Origin: Halorientalis pallida
GTDB lineage: Archaea; Halobacteriota; Halobacteria; Halobacteriales; Haloarculaceae
Length of the DNA: 64,000 nucleotides
Assembly: GCF_004118325.1 (NCBI RefSeq)
Contig: NZ_RDFA01000004.1
Span: 186,001 to 250,000 of the forward strand
Direction: 5' to 3'
The translations under genes were made by a program, and so were the position numbers. The notes beneath the pieces are model-generated. The model was not told the DNA's origin. It saw only the letters and a program-made list of their open reading frames with translations, and searched no databases. Shown here piece after piece: positions 17,811 through 26,210 of the stretch. How positions within the stretch are numbered: the first letter of the stretch is position 1; each line of letters opens with the position of its first letter.

Positions 17811-18566
17811 ATGAGTACGCAACAGGAGGGGACGCCAGCGGACGAACTGACCTACTACGAACTACACGAGTACTTCCCGACGACGGCGTGGCTGGAGACC
17901 TACGCCGAACGCCTCTGCGAGAGCGAGGCCCTCGACCGGGAGATGGACGGCTGGGGCACCGACTGGAACGGCGATTTCGTCTTCGAGATCCGCAACCTGC
18001 CAATCTTCGAGAACGCCGTCAACGACCTGCCCGAGGAACTCTGGCGCAACCTCGGCGACGCCATCAGGTCCCTGCCCGACAGCACGCTCGAAGCCGTCCT
18101 GCAGACCGCCCCCGAAGAGATTCAGGCCAACATCGAAGCTCGCACCGGCACCCTCCAGGAGCGAGCGGCCGCGGAACTGCTCGAAACGTCGATCGACGAA
18201 TCACCCGAGAAAGTCTGGCCCGGCCTCCGAAACATCATGCCGGAGGTGCTAGACGACCTCGTCGACGAGCTCGACGAACACGTCACCGACGAGGGCCACG
18301 TCTTCGCCTGGCTCAACATGGTCGACGGCGACTGTCGGGAGACGGCGACGATGCAGTCGGCGGACGAACGCGACCACCGCGTCCGCCTCACCGGCGAGTA
18401 CGAGGACTGGAAGCGCCTGCTGTCGGGCGAACTGGGCCTCCTCGACGCCGTGATGGGCGGGACGCTGAACGTGACCGCCGACATGAAAAACACGTTGCAG
18501 TACATGGACGCCCAGCTGGTGATGGTCGACGTGGCCACGCAGACGGACAAGCGGTTTCTCTTCTGA
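17811..18566 (+). CDS. SCP2 sterol-carrier-like domain protein
   Basis: This 251-residue protein has a C-terminal part (about 120-245) that resembles SCP2/alkyl-sulfatase lipid-binding folds, with VRLTGEYEDWKRLLSGELGLLDAVMGGTLNVTADMKNT-like organisation: a turn with D-W-x-x-L-L followed by G-x-L-x-V. Such domains bind lipids or acyl-CoA. The N-terminal 60 residues are acidic and aromatic. A TATA-like ATTTTATTG lies at about 17712-17720, leaving a 5' leader of roughly 70 bases with a GGACGGTACC/GGTGCCGTCC hairpin and a GGGGTGAG ribosome site. Element C begins at its stop codon. Confidence 0.75.
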   Translation: MSTQQEGTPADELTYYELHEYFPTTAWLETYAERLCESEALDREMDGWGTDWNGDFVFEIRNLPIFENAVNDLPEELWRNLGDAIRSLPDSTLEAVLQTAPEEIQANIEARTGTLQERAAAELLETSIDESPEKVWPGLRNIMPEVLDDLVDELDEHVTDEGHVFAWLNMVDGDCRETATMQSADERDHRVRLTGEYEDWKRLLSGELGLLDAVMGGTLNVTADMKNTLQYMDAQLVMVDVATQTDKRFLF

Positions 18567-18640
18567 ACCCACCTTTTTCGGCGTCGGGTTCGCCGGAGGC
18601 GAACCACTCCTTGCAAGACGTGGGCGAAGAAGGCGCGACT
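18567..18640 (+). repeat. palindromic 3'-end element, copy C
   Basis: Directly after the TGA of the SCP2-like gene comes ACCCACCTTTTT, then a hairpin with arms GGTTCGCC/GGCGAACC, then TTGCAAGACGTGGGCG. The order and even the hairpin sequence match copy B at 53385-53478. The outer parts CCCAC and GTGGG are inverted repeats. A further GCGCGAC/GTCGCGC hairpin follows at about 18632-18658. It sits between two convergent genes and could terminate transcription from the plus strand. Confidence 0.65.
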
Positions 18641-18692
18641 TCGCTCCGCTCGGTCGCGCGGATGCTGGTCGACACCGTACAACGGTACCTGC

Positions 18693-19496
18693 TCAGGCTT
18701 CCACTGCAAGGCCGGCCTCGCGGGCGGCCTCCTCGGCGGTCTCGTCGTCGTGAACGACGCTGGCCACGCCCTGCGTGATCGCTTCGGGGTCGTCGTGCTG
18801 GAAGATGGACCGGCCCATCGAAACGCCGGCCGCGCCGGCGTCCATCGCACCCCGCACCATCTGCAGGGTCTCCTTGTCCGTGCCTTTCGCGCCGCCCGCG
18901 ATGACGACGGGCAGGCTGGTCGACTCGACGACGTGCTGGAAACTCTCGGCGTCGCCGGTGTAGCCGGTCTTGACCACGTCCGCGCCGAGTTCCTCGCCCA
19001 GCCGGACGGCGTGACCGACGGCCTGGTTGTAGTCCTCGGCGTCGGAGTCGATGTCCGGGCCGCGCGCGTACGTCATCGCGAGAACCGGCATCCCGTAGCG
19101 GTCGGCCTCGCTCGTGACCGCCGCGAGTTCCTCGATCTGTTCGCGCTCGTAGGTCGAGCCGACGTTGATGTGGAAGGAGACGGCGTCGGCCCCGGCCCGG
19201 ATGGCGTCCTCCACGGTCCCGGTCGTGCGCTTGTCGTTTTCGTCCGGACCGATGGCCGTCGAACCGTTGAGATGACAGATATAGCCCGCGCCGTTCTTGT
19301 TCTCGTGGACGCGCCCCGCGACGCCTTTCTGGGTGAGCACCGCGTCCGCCCCGCCCCGCGTGATCGCGTCGATGGTCGATTCGATGTCCTTGAGGCCTTT
19401 GACGGCCCCCAGTGTGATGCCGTGGTCCATGGGGACGATGAGATGACGTCCCCGTGTCCCGATGCGCGCCAGCCGCGCTGTGTTCCCCGTACTCAT
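18693..19496 (-). CDS. aroA': 2-amino-3,7-dideoxy-D-threo-hept-6-ulosonate (ADTH) synthase
   Basis: This 267-residue protein is a class I aldolase-type TIM barrel. PMDHGITLG near the start, the Schiff-base lysine region VVKTGYTGD and the phosphate-binding GGAKGTDKE and GVSMGRSIF motifs are all visible. In archaea this branch makes ADTH, the first step of the alternative route to 3-dehydroquinate and aromatic amino acids. The neighbouring trp genes support that reading over a glycolytic aldolase. The ATG at 19496 (MSTGNTARL) is chosen over one ten codons upstream; GCTTATGTCC about 32 bases upstream is the likely promoter. Confidence 0.87.
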   Translation of the reverse strand: MSTGNTARLARIGTRGRHLIVPMDHGITLGAVKGLKDIESTIDAITRGGADAVLTQKGVAGRVHENKNGAGYICHLNGSTAIGPDENDKRTTGTVEDAIRAGADAVSFHINVGSTYEREQIEELAAVTSEADRYGMPVLAMTYARGPDIDSDAEDYNQAVGHAVRLGEELGADVVKTGYTGDAESFQHVVESTSLPVVIAGGAKGTDKETLQMVRGAMDAGAAGVSMGRSIFQHDDPEAITQGVASVVHDDETAEEAAREAGLAVEA

Positions 19497-19635
19497 ATTA
19501 GGTGAAGGTGTGGCAAGTACGGACATAAGCGTTGCGAGACTGCGACACGACTGCCCACGACAGGGCGGTCGCTGTCGGTGAGTTCGCGTCCAGTGTGTGG
19601 CCGTGCCGGATTCCGTCGGCCCCGGAACACGTCCG

Positions 19636-20481
19636 TCAGTCGCCGCTGGCCTCGGCGCGCTGTTCGGCCCCGCGCAGAGCCCCCTGTTTCAGTTCGTGGG
19701 CCTTCGTCTCCAGCCGGTCGGCCACGTCGGCGACCGGATCGTCGTTCTCCTCGCCCGCCGCCACGATGTCGACCAGCGCGGAGCCCACGATGGCCCCGTC
19801 GGCCCCTGCACGGACGATTCGCGCGGCGTGGTCGCCCTCTTTGATGCCGAAGCCGACGGCCTTGGGCACGTCCCAGTCGTCGATGCGTGACAGACTCACC
19901 TCGGTCTGATCGCTCACGTCGTCGCGCGCACCGGTCGTCCCCAGCCGCGCCTGCACGTAGACGTACCCCGACACCTGCTCGCGCATCCGGTCGAGGCGCT
20001 CGCCCCGCGTCGTCGGCGCGACGATGAACACGAGGTCGAGGTCGAACTCGTCACAGGCCGCCCGGAGCGGGTCGGCCTCCTCAGCGGGGAGGTCGGGCAC
20101 GACGAACCCCGTGAGTCCCACGTCGGCCGCTTTCTCGACGAAGGGTCGTGGCCCCAGCTCGTCGCCGTACTGATAGAGCAGGTTGTAGTAGGTCATACAG
20201 ACCAGCGGCACGTCCACGTCGAGGTCTTCGACGAACTCGAAGTACCGGTCAGGGGTCATACCGGCGTCTAGCGCGCGGACGATGGCGTCCTGGATGGTCG
20301 TGCCCTCGGCGATCGGTTCGGAGAACGGCAGGCCGAGTTCGATCACGTCCGCGCCGCCGCGGGCCAGCGCCTCGACGTACTCGATAGACGCGTCGTAGTC
20401 GGGGTCGCCGGCCGCCAGGTACGGGACGAACGCGGGTTCGTCGCGCTCGAACGCCGCGGCGAGGGCAGGGTTGTTCGCCAT
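19636..20481 (-). CDS. trpA: tryptophan synthase alpha subunit
   Basis: This 281-residue protein splits indole-3-glycerol phosphate to indole and glyceraldehyde 3-phosphate. The catalytic Glu is E48 in [11 protein letters not shown]. The position of the usual second catalytic acid (Asp60 in E. coli) is held by E59 (AEG), a conservative change. The GSALVDI phosphate loop is near 230. It is third in the trpC-trpB-trpA order and is directly adjacent to trpB with no gap. Confidence 0.95.
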   Translation of the reverse strand: MANNPALAAAFERDEPAFVPYLAAGDPDYDASIEYVEALARGGADVIELGLPFSEPIAEGTTIQDAIVRALDAGMTPDRYFEFVEDLDVDVPLVCMTYYNLLYQYGDELGPRPFVEKAADVGLTGFVVPDLPAEEADPLRAACDEFDLDLVFIVAPTTRGERLDRMREQVSGYVYVQARLGTTGARDDVSDQTEVSLSRIDDWDVPKAVGFGIKEGDHAARIVRAGADGAIVGSALVDIVAAGEENDDPVADVADRLETKAHELKQGALRGAEQRAEASGD

Positions 20482-21729
20482 CTACATCGCACCCCCCGAC
20501 GATTCGAACACGCTCATCTCCACGTCGACGTCCAGGTCGCGCTTCTCGGTCTCCTCGATGACGGTTTCCAGGTCCTTGTCGCCACGACCCGAGACGTTTA
20601 TCAGTGTGACGTCGCCGACCGCGTCGGGGTTCTCGTGGAGGTAGCCGAAGGCGTGGGCGGTCTCCAGCGCGGGGATGATCCCCTCTTCCTGTGAGAGGCG
20701 GTGGAACCCTTCCAGCGCGGCGTCGTCACCGACGTTGACCGGTGTGACCCGTCCCTCGTCGACGAGGTAGGCCAGTTCCGGCCCGACGCCGGCGTAGTCC
20801 AGCCCCGCCGAGACGCTGTGGGACTCCATGATCTGCCCGTCCGAGTCCTGCAGGAGCTTGGTGCGTGCGCCGTGGAGGACGCCCTCGACGCCGGTCGACA
20901 GCGTCGCCGAGTTCGGCGCGACGCCTTCGTCCTCGTCGACGGTCAAGGAGGAGCCACCGGCCTCGACGGCCACCAGGTCCACCGCGTCGTCGTCGACGAA
21001 CTCGGCGAACGCACCCATCGTGTTCGACCCGCCGCCGGCACACGCGAGCACGGAGTCGGGTAGCCTGCCGAGTCGGTCGAGGCTCTGCTCGCGCATCTCG
21101 TCGGAGATGACGCGGTGGAAGTCACGGACCATCCGCGGGAACGGATCGGGCCCGACGATCGACCCGATGACGTAGTGGGTGGTCTCGACGGTCGTCGCCC
21201 AGTCCCGCATCGTCTCGCTGATCGCCTCTTTCAGCGTGCCCCGGCCGACGGTGACGGGGTTGACCTCGGCCCCGTTGAGCCGCATCCGGAACACGTTGGG
21301 TCGCTGGCGGTTGATGTCCGTCCGCCCCATGTAGATCTCACAGGGCATGTCCAGATGGGCCGCCGCCATCGCAGTGGCGGTGCCGTGCTGGCCGGCCCCG
21401 GTCTCGGCGATGATCCGGTCTTTGCCCATGTACTTGGCCAGCAGGACCTGTCCCAGGGCGTTGTTCAGCTTGTGTGCGCCGCCGTGGAGCAGGTCCTCGC
21501 GCTTGAGGTAGACGTCGGTGTCGTAGCGCTCCGAGAGCTGGTCGGCGTACTGCAGCGGCGTGGGGCGGCCGCCGAAGTCGCGCAGTCGCTCGCGGAACTC
21601 GTCCATGAACCCGTCCTCGTTGTCCAGGACGTACCGCTCGTAGGCGTCCGTCAGCTCCTCGATCGCCGGCATCAACGCTTCCGGCACGTACTGTCCGCCG
21701 TACTGTCCGAATTTGCCTGTCTCGCTCAT
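20482..21729 (-). CDS. trpB: tryptophan synthase beta subunit
   Basis: This 415-residue PLP enzyme joins indole and serine. The PLP lysine is K87 in [11 protein letters not shown], and the phosphate-binding GGGSNTMG loop is near 235. Length and motifs match the TrpB1 type that pairs with TrpA. The first four bases overlap the end of trpC (ATGA), and trpA follows immediately, so the three genes form one operon. Confidence 0.97.
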   Translation of the reverse strand: MSETGKFGQYGGQYVPEALMPAIEELTDAYERYVLDNEDGFMDEFRERLRDFGGRPTPLQYADQLSERYDTDVYLKREDLLHGGAHKLNNALGQVLLAKYMGKDRIIAETGAGQHGTATAMAAAHLDMPCEIYMGRTDINRQRPNVFRMRLNGAEVNPVTVGRGTLKEAISETMRDWATTVETTHYVIGSIVGPDPFPRMVRDFHRVISDEMREQSLDRLGRLPDSVLACAGGGSNTMGAFAEFVDDDAVDLVAVEAGGSSLTVDEDEGVAPNSATLSTGVEGVLHGARTKLLQDSDGQIMESHSVSAGLDYAGVGPELAYLVDEGRVTPVNVGDDAALEGFHRLSQEEGIIPALETAHAFGYLHENPDAVGDVTLINVSGRGDKDLETVIEETEKRDLDVDVEMSVFESSGGAM

Positions 21730-22505
21730 GTCTGTGTCTCCGTCTGTGTCAGTCGTGACGTGTTCTCCGCGACCGATCCGTTCATGATCGCACTGCCGAT
21801 CAACAGTCCGTCGGCTCCGGCCGCGCGCATCCGGGCCACGTCGTCGGTGGTCTCGATCCCACTCTCGGCGAGCAGGGTCACGTCCTCGGGCACGTCGGGC
21901 GCGACGCGCTCGAACGTGTCCAGATCGACGACCAGCTCGGCCAGGTCGCGGTTGTTCACACCCACGATATCGGCTCCGGCGTCAAGTGCCTGCTGGAGTT
22001 CGTCGCCATCGTGGACCTCCACGAGGACCTGAAAGCCCCGGTCCCGGGCCGCCGCGAGCAGGTCCCCCAGGTCGTCCGTGTCGTCCTCCTGCAGGAAGCG
22101 GACGATCAGGAGGATCACGTCGGCCGCCACGGTGTCGAGTTGGGCCTCGCGCACGACGAAGTCCTTCCGCAGGACCGGTACGTCGACGGCCTCGCGGATC
22201 CGCCGGAGGCTCTCCGGTGATCCGCCGAAGTGATCGGGTTCGGTCAACACCGAGAGGGCCGCCGCACCGCCGGCGACCATCGCCTCGGCGAGTTCGACGG
22301 GGTCGTCCGTCCGCTCCCCGTCGGTCGTCGGACTCGTCGGCTTCACTTCCGCGATCACGGGCACCCGGTCGTCGGCCTCGGCGGCCGCGAACGCGTCGGG
22401 CAACGATCGCGCGTCGACCGACACCCGCTCGTCGCCCCCGCCCCGCTCGCGCGCGGCAGCGAGTATCGACCTCACCGCTGGTGCAATCTCTTCACTAGCG
22501 TCCAT
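21726..22505 (-). CDS. trpC: indole-3-glycerol-phosphate synthase
   Basis: This 259-residue TIM-barrel enzyme forms indole-3-glycerol phosphate from CdRP. It has [11 protein letters not shown] near 50, VLRKDFVV near 115, VGVNNRDL near 185 and LLAESGI near 215, all standard TrpC motifs. The ATG at 22505 begins MDASEEIAP; longer upstream frames run antisense to the next gene. It leads the trpCBA operon; trpD, E, F and G are not in the window. Confidence 0.95.
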   Translation of the reverse strand: MDASEEIAPAVRSILAAARERGGGDERVSVDARSLPDAFAAAEADDRVPVIAEVKPTSPTTDGERTDDPVELAEAMVAGGAAALSVLTEPDHFGGSPESLRRIREAVDVPVLRKDFVVREAQLDTVAADVILLIVRFLQEDDTDDLGDLLAAARDRGFQVLVEVHDGDELQQALDAGADIVGVNNRDLAELVVDLDTFERVAPDVPEDVTLLAESGIETTDDVARMRAAGADGLLIGSAIMNGSVAENTSRLTQTETQT

Positions 22506-22508
22506 TAC

Positions 22509-22541
22509 TGTACATTGACGGACGGAACTGCACATAAGACT
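22509..22541 (-). promoter_or_regulatory. trpCBA promoter with TGTACA-type boxes
   Basis: Upstream of trpC the minus strand reads CTTATGTGCA (TATA-like, about 31 bases before the ATG), then TGTACA at 22509-22514, four bases before the start codon. TGTGCA at 22529-22534 differs from it by one base. In Methanothermobacter the TrpY repressor uses TGTACA boxes; a similar control here is only inference. Confidence 0.4.
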
Positions 22542-22607
22542 TGCGCCACGGTGGCGGTGAGCCGAGGAATAGGCTGAAGAGGTGCCACGGCGAACCGTCG
22601 AACCGAA

Positions 22608-23279
22608 ATGACGGGTAGACGAGAGTTCCTCCGAGGGCTGGCACTCCTCGGGGCGGCCGGTGCGGCCGGCTGTCTCGGTGAGGACGGCGGCGACGGCGAG
22701 CGCGACGGCGGCGACCAGGGCCCGACCCCGACGACGGTGGGACCGGGCGGGTTCGAGGGCGAGTCCGCGGGACCAGCGGAGTCGGAGAACGAGGGGTCGC
22801 TGCCGTCGGCACTCCGGGTGATTTCGGCGGTCGGGACCAACGTCGCCCAGCGTCGGATCGGGACGGTCGAGGTGACCGTCGCCAAGGCCGACTGGGTGGA
22901 GGAAGTGGATCTGACCGGCGTCACCGTCACCTGGAAGACGGCGAACGACAGCTACGACCTGGCCGCGCGGTCGACCGACACAGACGCCGACGGCTACTTC
23001 GGCATCGTACCCGGCAGGGGCACCAGTGCCGACGAGACGCTGACGACGGCAGACGAGCGCCACCGACTGGTGTTCGACCTCGGGGACGACGACGAGGAGA
23101 TCGACGACCGGCACCGGCGACTGGACGACGACAGCACGCACTTCGGTCGCGTGTTGCGGGCAGACGACGTGGTCGGCCTCCGGCTCACGACGGCCGGCGG
23201 GTCGACCACGGACGCCCGGCTCCTGGCGCCGACCGACGTGATGGAGATCGAGGGGACCGTCGAGTTCGGCGTCCGCTGA
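22608..23279 (+). CDS. Tat lipoprotein with archaellin-like domain (first of two)
   Basis: This 223-residue protein starts with a twin-arginine lipoprotein signal: R4-R5, a hydrophobic stretch, and the lipobox AAGC with C22. A disordered acidic/Gly/Pro linker runs to about residue 65. The remainder ([12 protein letters not shown], then [25 protein letters not shown]) resembles the outer beta-sandwich of archaellins, though more diverged than its neighbour, with an Asp-rich insertion near 160-175. It lacks the class III archaellin/pilin signal and would be held at the outer face of the membrane by a lipid anchor. It is divergent from trpC. Confidence 0.7.
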   Translation: MTGRREFLRGLALLGAAGAAGCLGEDGGDGERDGGDQGPTPTTVGPGGFEGESAGPAESENEGSLPSALRVISAVGTNVAQRRIGTVEVTVAKADWVEEVDLTGVTVTWKTANDSYDLAARSTDTDADGYFGIVPGRGTSADETLTTADERHRLVFDLGDDDEEIDDRHRRLDDDSTHFGRVLRADDVVGLRLTTAGGSTTDARLLAPTDVMEIEGTVEFGVR

Positions 23280-23342
23280 ACGGCGTTTCGCCGCGCGTCA
23301 CGGAACCAACAGTTACCAGTCGGGGATGAGATAGCGGGACAC

Positions 23343-24005
23343 ATGCATCGCCGACGGGTGCTCAGACTGGCCGGCGTCACCGCCACGACACTGGCGGTAG
23401 CCGGCTGCAGCGGGCAGGACGGCTCGACCGACCCTGCGGACGCGGCGGACGAGGACGACACGGCGGGCCAGGACGAAGACGCGGCGACGGACGAGGGAAC
23501 ACCGACCGCCGAACCGACGACCGAAGACGAGTCACGCGAAACCGACGACCCGCAGGTCACCGACCGGCTCGACGTGATCTCGACGGTCGGTCTCGTCGCC
23601 GAGGAACGCATCAGCGCGGTCGAGTTGCTGGTGGCGCTCGCGCCGGGGTCTGACCCCGTCGACCTCCGCGACCTGGTGATCCAGTGGGTCGACGACGACG
23701 GCTCCTACGACGTGGTCGCGGCGTCGAGTGACGCGACGGACACGGCCGTCGACGGAACCTTCCGAACCACGCCGATCAAGGATTCCGACGGTTCGGCGCC
23801 GGTCCTGAACGAACCGGGCGACCGGCTGAAACTGACCATTGCTCTCGGTACGGACGACGAGGTATCGGGGGCTGACGGGTTCGGCGAGCCGCTGGAACCA
23901 GAGGCGGATGCAGTCCTGCGGATCGCGACCGAGAGCGGCGCGACCACGACGGTGCGTCTCGCCGTACCGTCGACACTGGCCGACGAACGGGCAGTCATCC
24001 TGTAG
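23343..24005 (+). CDS. Tat lipoprotein with archaellin-like domain (second of two)
   Basis: This 220-residue protein has R3-R4-R5, a hydrophobic core and the lipobox AVAGC with C22, then a long Asp/Glu/Thr linker to about 75. From there to the end it tracks the globular part of haloarchaeal archaellins as I remember them: DRLDVISTVGLV, then LRDLVIQWVDDDGSY, then FRTTPIKDSDGSAPVLN, ESGATTTVRL and a closing VPSTLADERAVIL. The archaellin N-terminal polymerisation helix is replaced by a Tat lipoprotein signal. It lies 63 bases after its paralogue. Confidence 0.8.
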   Translation: MHRRRVLRLAGVTATTLAVAGCSGQDGSTDPADAADEDDTAGQDEDAATDEGTPTAEPTTEDESRETDDPQVTDRLDVISTVGLVAEERISAVELLVALAPGSDPVDLRDLVIQWVDDDGSYDVVAASSDATDTAVDGTFRTTPIKDSDGSAPVLNEPGDRLKLTIALGTDDEVSGADGFGEPLEPEADAVLRIATESGATTTVRLAVPSTLADERAVIL

Positions 24006-24040
24006 CCAGTTTCAAGGCACAGTCGCCCGTTCGGAGGAAC

Positions 24041-24502
24041 ATGAGCGACGTTGCGGGCATCTACGCACGCGAATCGGCGTATCTCGGCCGCTACGTGCAG
24101 GTCGGGATCGCACAGGGCCGGGTCATCTCCGTCTCGTTCCCGGAGTCACCCGACGAGGGTGCCGAGGACGACCACGACATCCTCGATCGAATCGATGCCT
24201 ACCTCGACGGCGTCGAAGAGCGGTTCGAGGACGTCCAGGTCGCGCTGACGGTCCCGACCGACCAGCGACAGGTGCTCGAAGCCGTGCGCGAGATTCCCTA
24301 CGGCCAGGACTCCTCGGTCGCGCAACTCGCACGGATCGCCCCCGGGCTGGACGACGAGAGCGACGACGACGTTCGGGCAGTCCGGGAAGCGCTCACCGAG
24401 AACCCCGCACCACTGTTCGTCCCCGACCACCGCGTCCGGGACGGTCCCGGTGCGACCCCACCGGCCGTCGTCGACAAACTCCGCTCGGTCGAAGGCATCT
24501 GA
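24041..24502 (+). CDS. MGMT/alkyltransferase-like protein without the active cysteine
   Basis: This 153-residue protein matches the DNA-binding domain of O6-alkylguanine-DNA alkyltransferases: a winged helix (IPYGQDSSVAQLAR near 85-98) and a VPDHRV motif at 127-132. The usual PCHRV cysteine is replaced by D129, so it cannot accept an alkyl group. That places it with alkyltransferase-like (ATL) proteins, which recognise damaged bases and hand them to nucleotide excision repair. The N-terminal part is acidic. The gene is 35 bases downstream of the second archaellin-like lipoprotein; no functional link is obvious. Confidence 0.82.
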   Translation: MSDVAGIYARESAYLGRYVQVGIAQGRVISVSFPESPDEGAEDDHDILDRIDAYLDGVEERFEDVQVALTVPTDQRQVLEAVREIPYGQDSSVAQLARIAPGLDDESDDDVRAVREALTENPAPLFVPDHRVRDGPGATPPAVVDKLRSVEGI

Positions 24503-24554
24503 ATCGAACCGGCGACGCGACGTGGCGAGTAAATTACGGCTTGCTCTACCGCGA

Positions 24555-24586
24555 ACTTATGTACACCTGTTCTGCAGACAACAGGT
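24555..24586 (+). promoter_or_regulatory. promoter with inverted repeat before the GMC operon remnant
   Basis: An ACTTATG box lies about 30 bases upstream of the ATG at 24588. Between the box and the start is a perfect inverted repeat ACCTGTT - 8 bases - AACAGGT at 24565-24586, ending one base before the start codon. This is where a repressor would block a leaderless transcript. No regulator gene is adjacent. Confidence 0.5.
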
Positions 24587-24587
24587 C

Positions 24588-25483
24588 ATGGGGAAGACCG
24601 ACGTATCGCGGCGAGCGGTTCTACGCGGCGTGGCGGCGGGTGGGGGCGCGGTCGCCGTCTCGGGGCGGGCTTCGGCCACGGGGTCGTCGCTGACCTTCGA
24701 GACACACACGGAGATCACGGTCCGGGCCGTCGTGGACGCGGTGCTCCCGGAGACGCCGGAGCTGGCGGAGCCGCTGGGGGCCGAACACGTCCCGGGGGGC
24801 TGGCGGTCGGCCTCGACGAGTTCCTGATCACCTACGCGAACGCCCTGTTCACGTTCGGGCTCCCCTACATCGGTGAGGTGGGGAACGTCCCCATCGCGGG
24901 GCCGGTGGCGGCGGTGCTCGATCTGTCCGCGACGGAGTTGCTCGACCGGGGCGACAACGAGGACGAACCCAGCGTCGACCGGGCGCTGACCCTGCTGGAA
25001 CCAGACGACGCCGCAGCCTGGGCCGTCCGCTTCGCCGCCGGACCGTTCTCGAAGCGCTCGCGGCGCGACCGGTTGCGAGCCATCGGCCTGCTCGACGGCT
25101 ACGAACTGGAGCTCTCGCCCGTATCGGGCTTCCTGTTCGAGGCCGACGCCGGCCTCGTCGGGCAACTGGTGGTCGGGTTCGCCGAAGTCATCTACTACAG
25201 TGAGTGGCAGGGCTACGACGAGTTCACCCGGCCGCCGAGCCAGCGCGAGCACCCGAACGACCCAGCCGCGGTCCAGAGCTGGCGACAGACGGGGTATCCC
25301 GGCGACGCCTCCGGCTACGCCGCACTCAGAGGCTACGTCGACAAACCGGACAGTCCGCTCGGCGGGGGTGACGTCTGGAAAGACCTCGATGGCGACGTAC
25401 GCATCGCCCGCGATTCGGGCAACTTCCGGGAGAACGACTACGAAACCAGCGGCTACGAGGAACCGTATCCGGAGGGGGCGTAG
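24588..25483 (+). pseudogene. GMC-dehydrogenase small subunit (gluconate 2-dehydrogenase subunit 3-like), frameshifted
   Basis: The frame opens with a Tat-type signal (SRRAVLRGVAAGG) and stops at 24827. Downstream, a second frame to 25483 continues the same protein, including the SEWQGYDEFTRPP segment. The break is at a run of six G at 24794-24799: adding one G would join the halves through P-G-G-L-A-V-G-L-D-E-F. The subunit partners a GMC flavoprotein in membrane-bound sugar dehydrogenases. Either the gene is broken in this strain or the run was misread in sequencing; the truncated neighbour supports real decay. Confidence 0.8.
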
Positions 25484-26152
25484 ATGGTCTCGAACGAGTA
25501 CGACGCGGTGATCGTCGGTGCGGGCGGCGACGGCCCCGTCGCGGCCTGGAAACTCGCCGAGGCTGGCCTCTCCGTGCTAGTGCTGGAAGCCGGCCCGTTC
25601 CACGGCAACGAGCAGTGGCCGAAGCCACACGAAGAGCCCGGCGGCGAAGCGTCCGCCTCGGTCGAGGACCTCAGCGGCGAGTTACTCGACGAGCAGTTCA
25701 CCACCCGCGAGTCCGAGATGGTGAACAAGCTGGTCTTCGGCCCCGCCGACCACGAGCGGGGGTTCTACGTCCGGAAGTTCCCCGGCGACGGCGCGATCCT
25801 CCAGTGTTCCGGCGTCGGCGGCACCACCCTGCACTACACCGGCAACCACCCACGGGCTTACCCCGCGTCCATCGACGAACAGGGTCACTGGCCCCTCGAC
25901 TACGCCGACCGCGTGCCCTGCTACCGGGAGATCGAGGAGGTGTGCGAGGTCGCGCCCGCGCCCGTCACGGCGAAAGAAGAGCTGTTCTTCCAGGGTGCCG
26001 AAGCCGCCGGCTGGGACCTGCTGGACGTGAAGAACGTCACCGAACCCGGCTACCGGCCCCAGCCGAACACCATCCGACAGCCCGACGGGAAGCTCCACGT
26101 CGACGGCGACTTCACGTATCCCGAAGTCGGCTCGAGATCACAACGTAAATAG
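25484..26152 (+). pseudogene. GMC family FAD oxidoreductase, C-terminally truncated
   Basis: The 222-residue product has the FAD-binding motif VIVGAGGDGPVAAWKLAEAG at its N-terminus, an LEAGP acidic strand end, and the GMC signature region around GVGGTTLHYTGNHPR (110-124). GMC subunits in such operons are normally about 500-570 residues; the substrate-binding half and catalytic His/Asn are absent. Similarity stops near 26130 and the frame ends after a short unrelated tail (GSRSQRK). It starts directly at the stop of the broken small-subunit gene, so both parts of the enzyme are lost. Confidence 0.8.
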
Positions 26153-26210
26153 CTATCCTCGGAAACGGAGAGCCCCGGAGCAGATCGAGCGAATATCGTT
26201 CGTCGGTCGG

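Noticed and set aside
22506-23141. Upstream extension of the trpC frame
   Set aside because: It runs antisense to the lipoprotein gene; the ATG at 22505 fits TrpC length and has a promoter.
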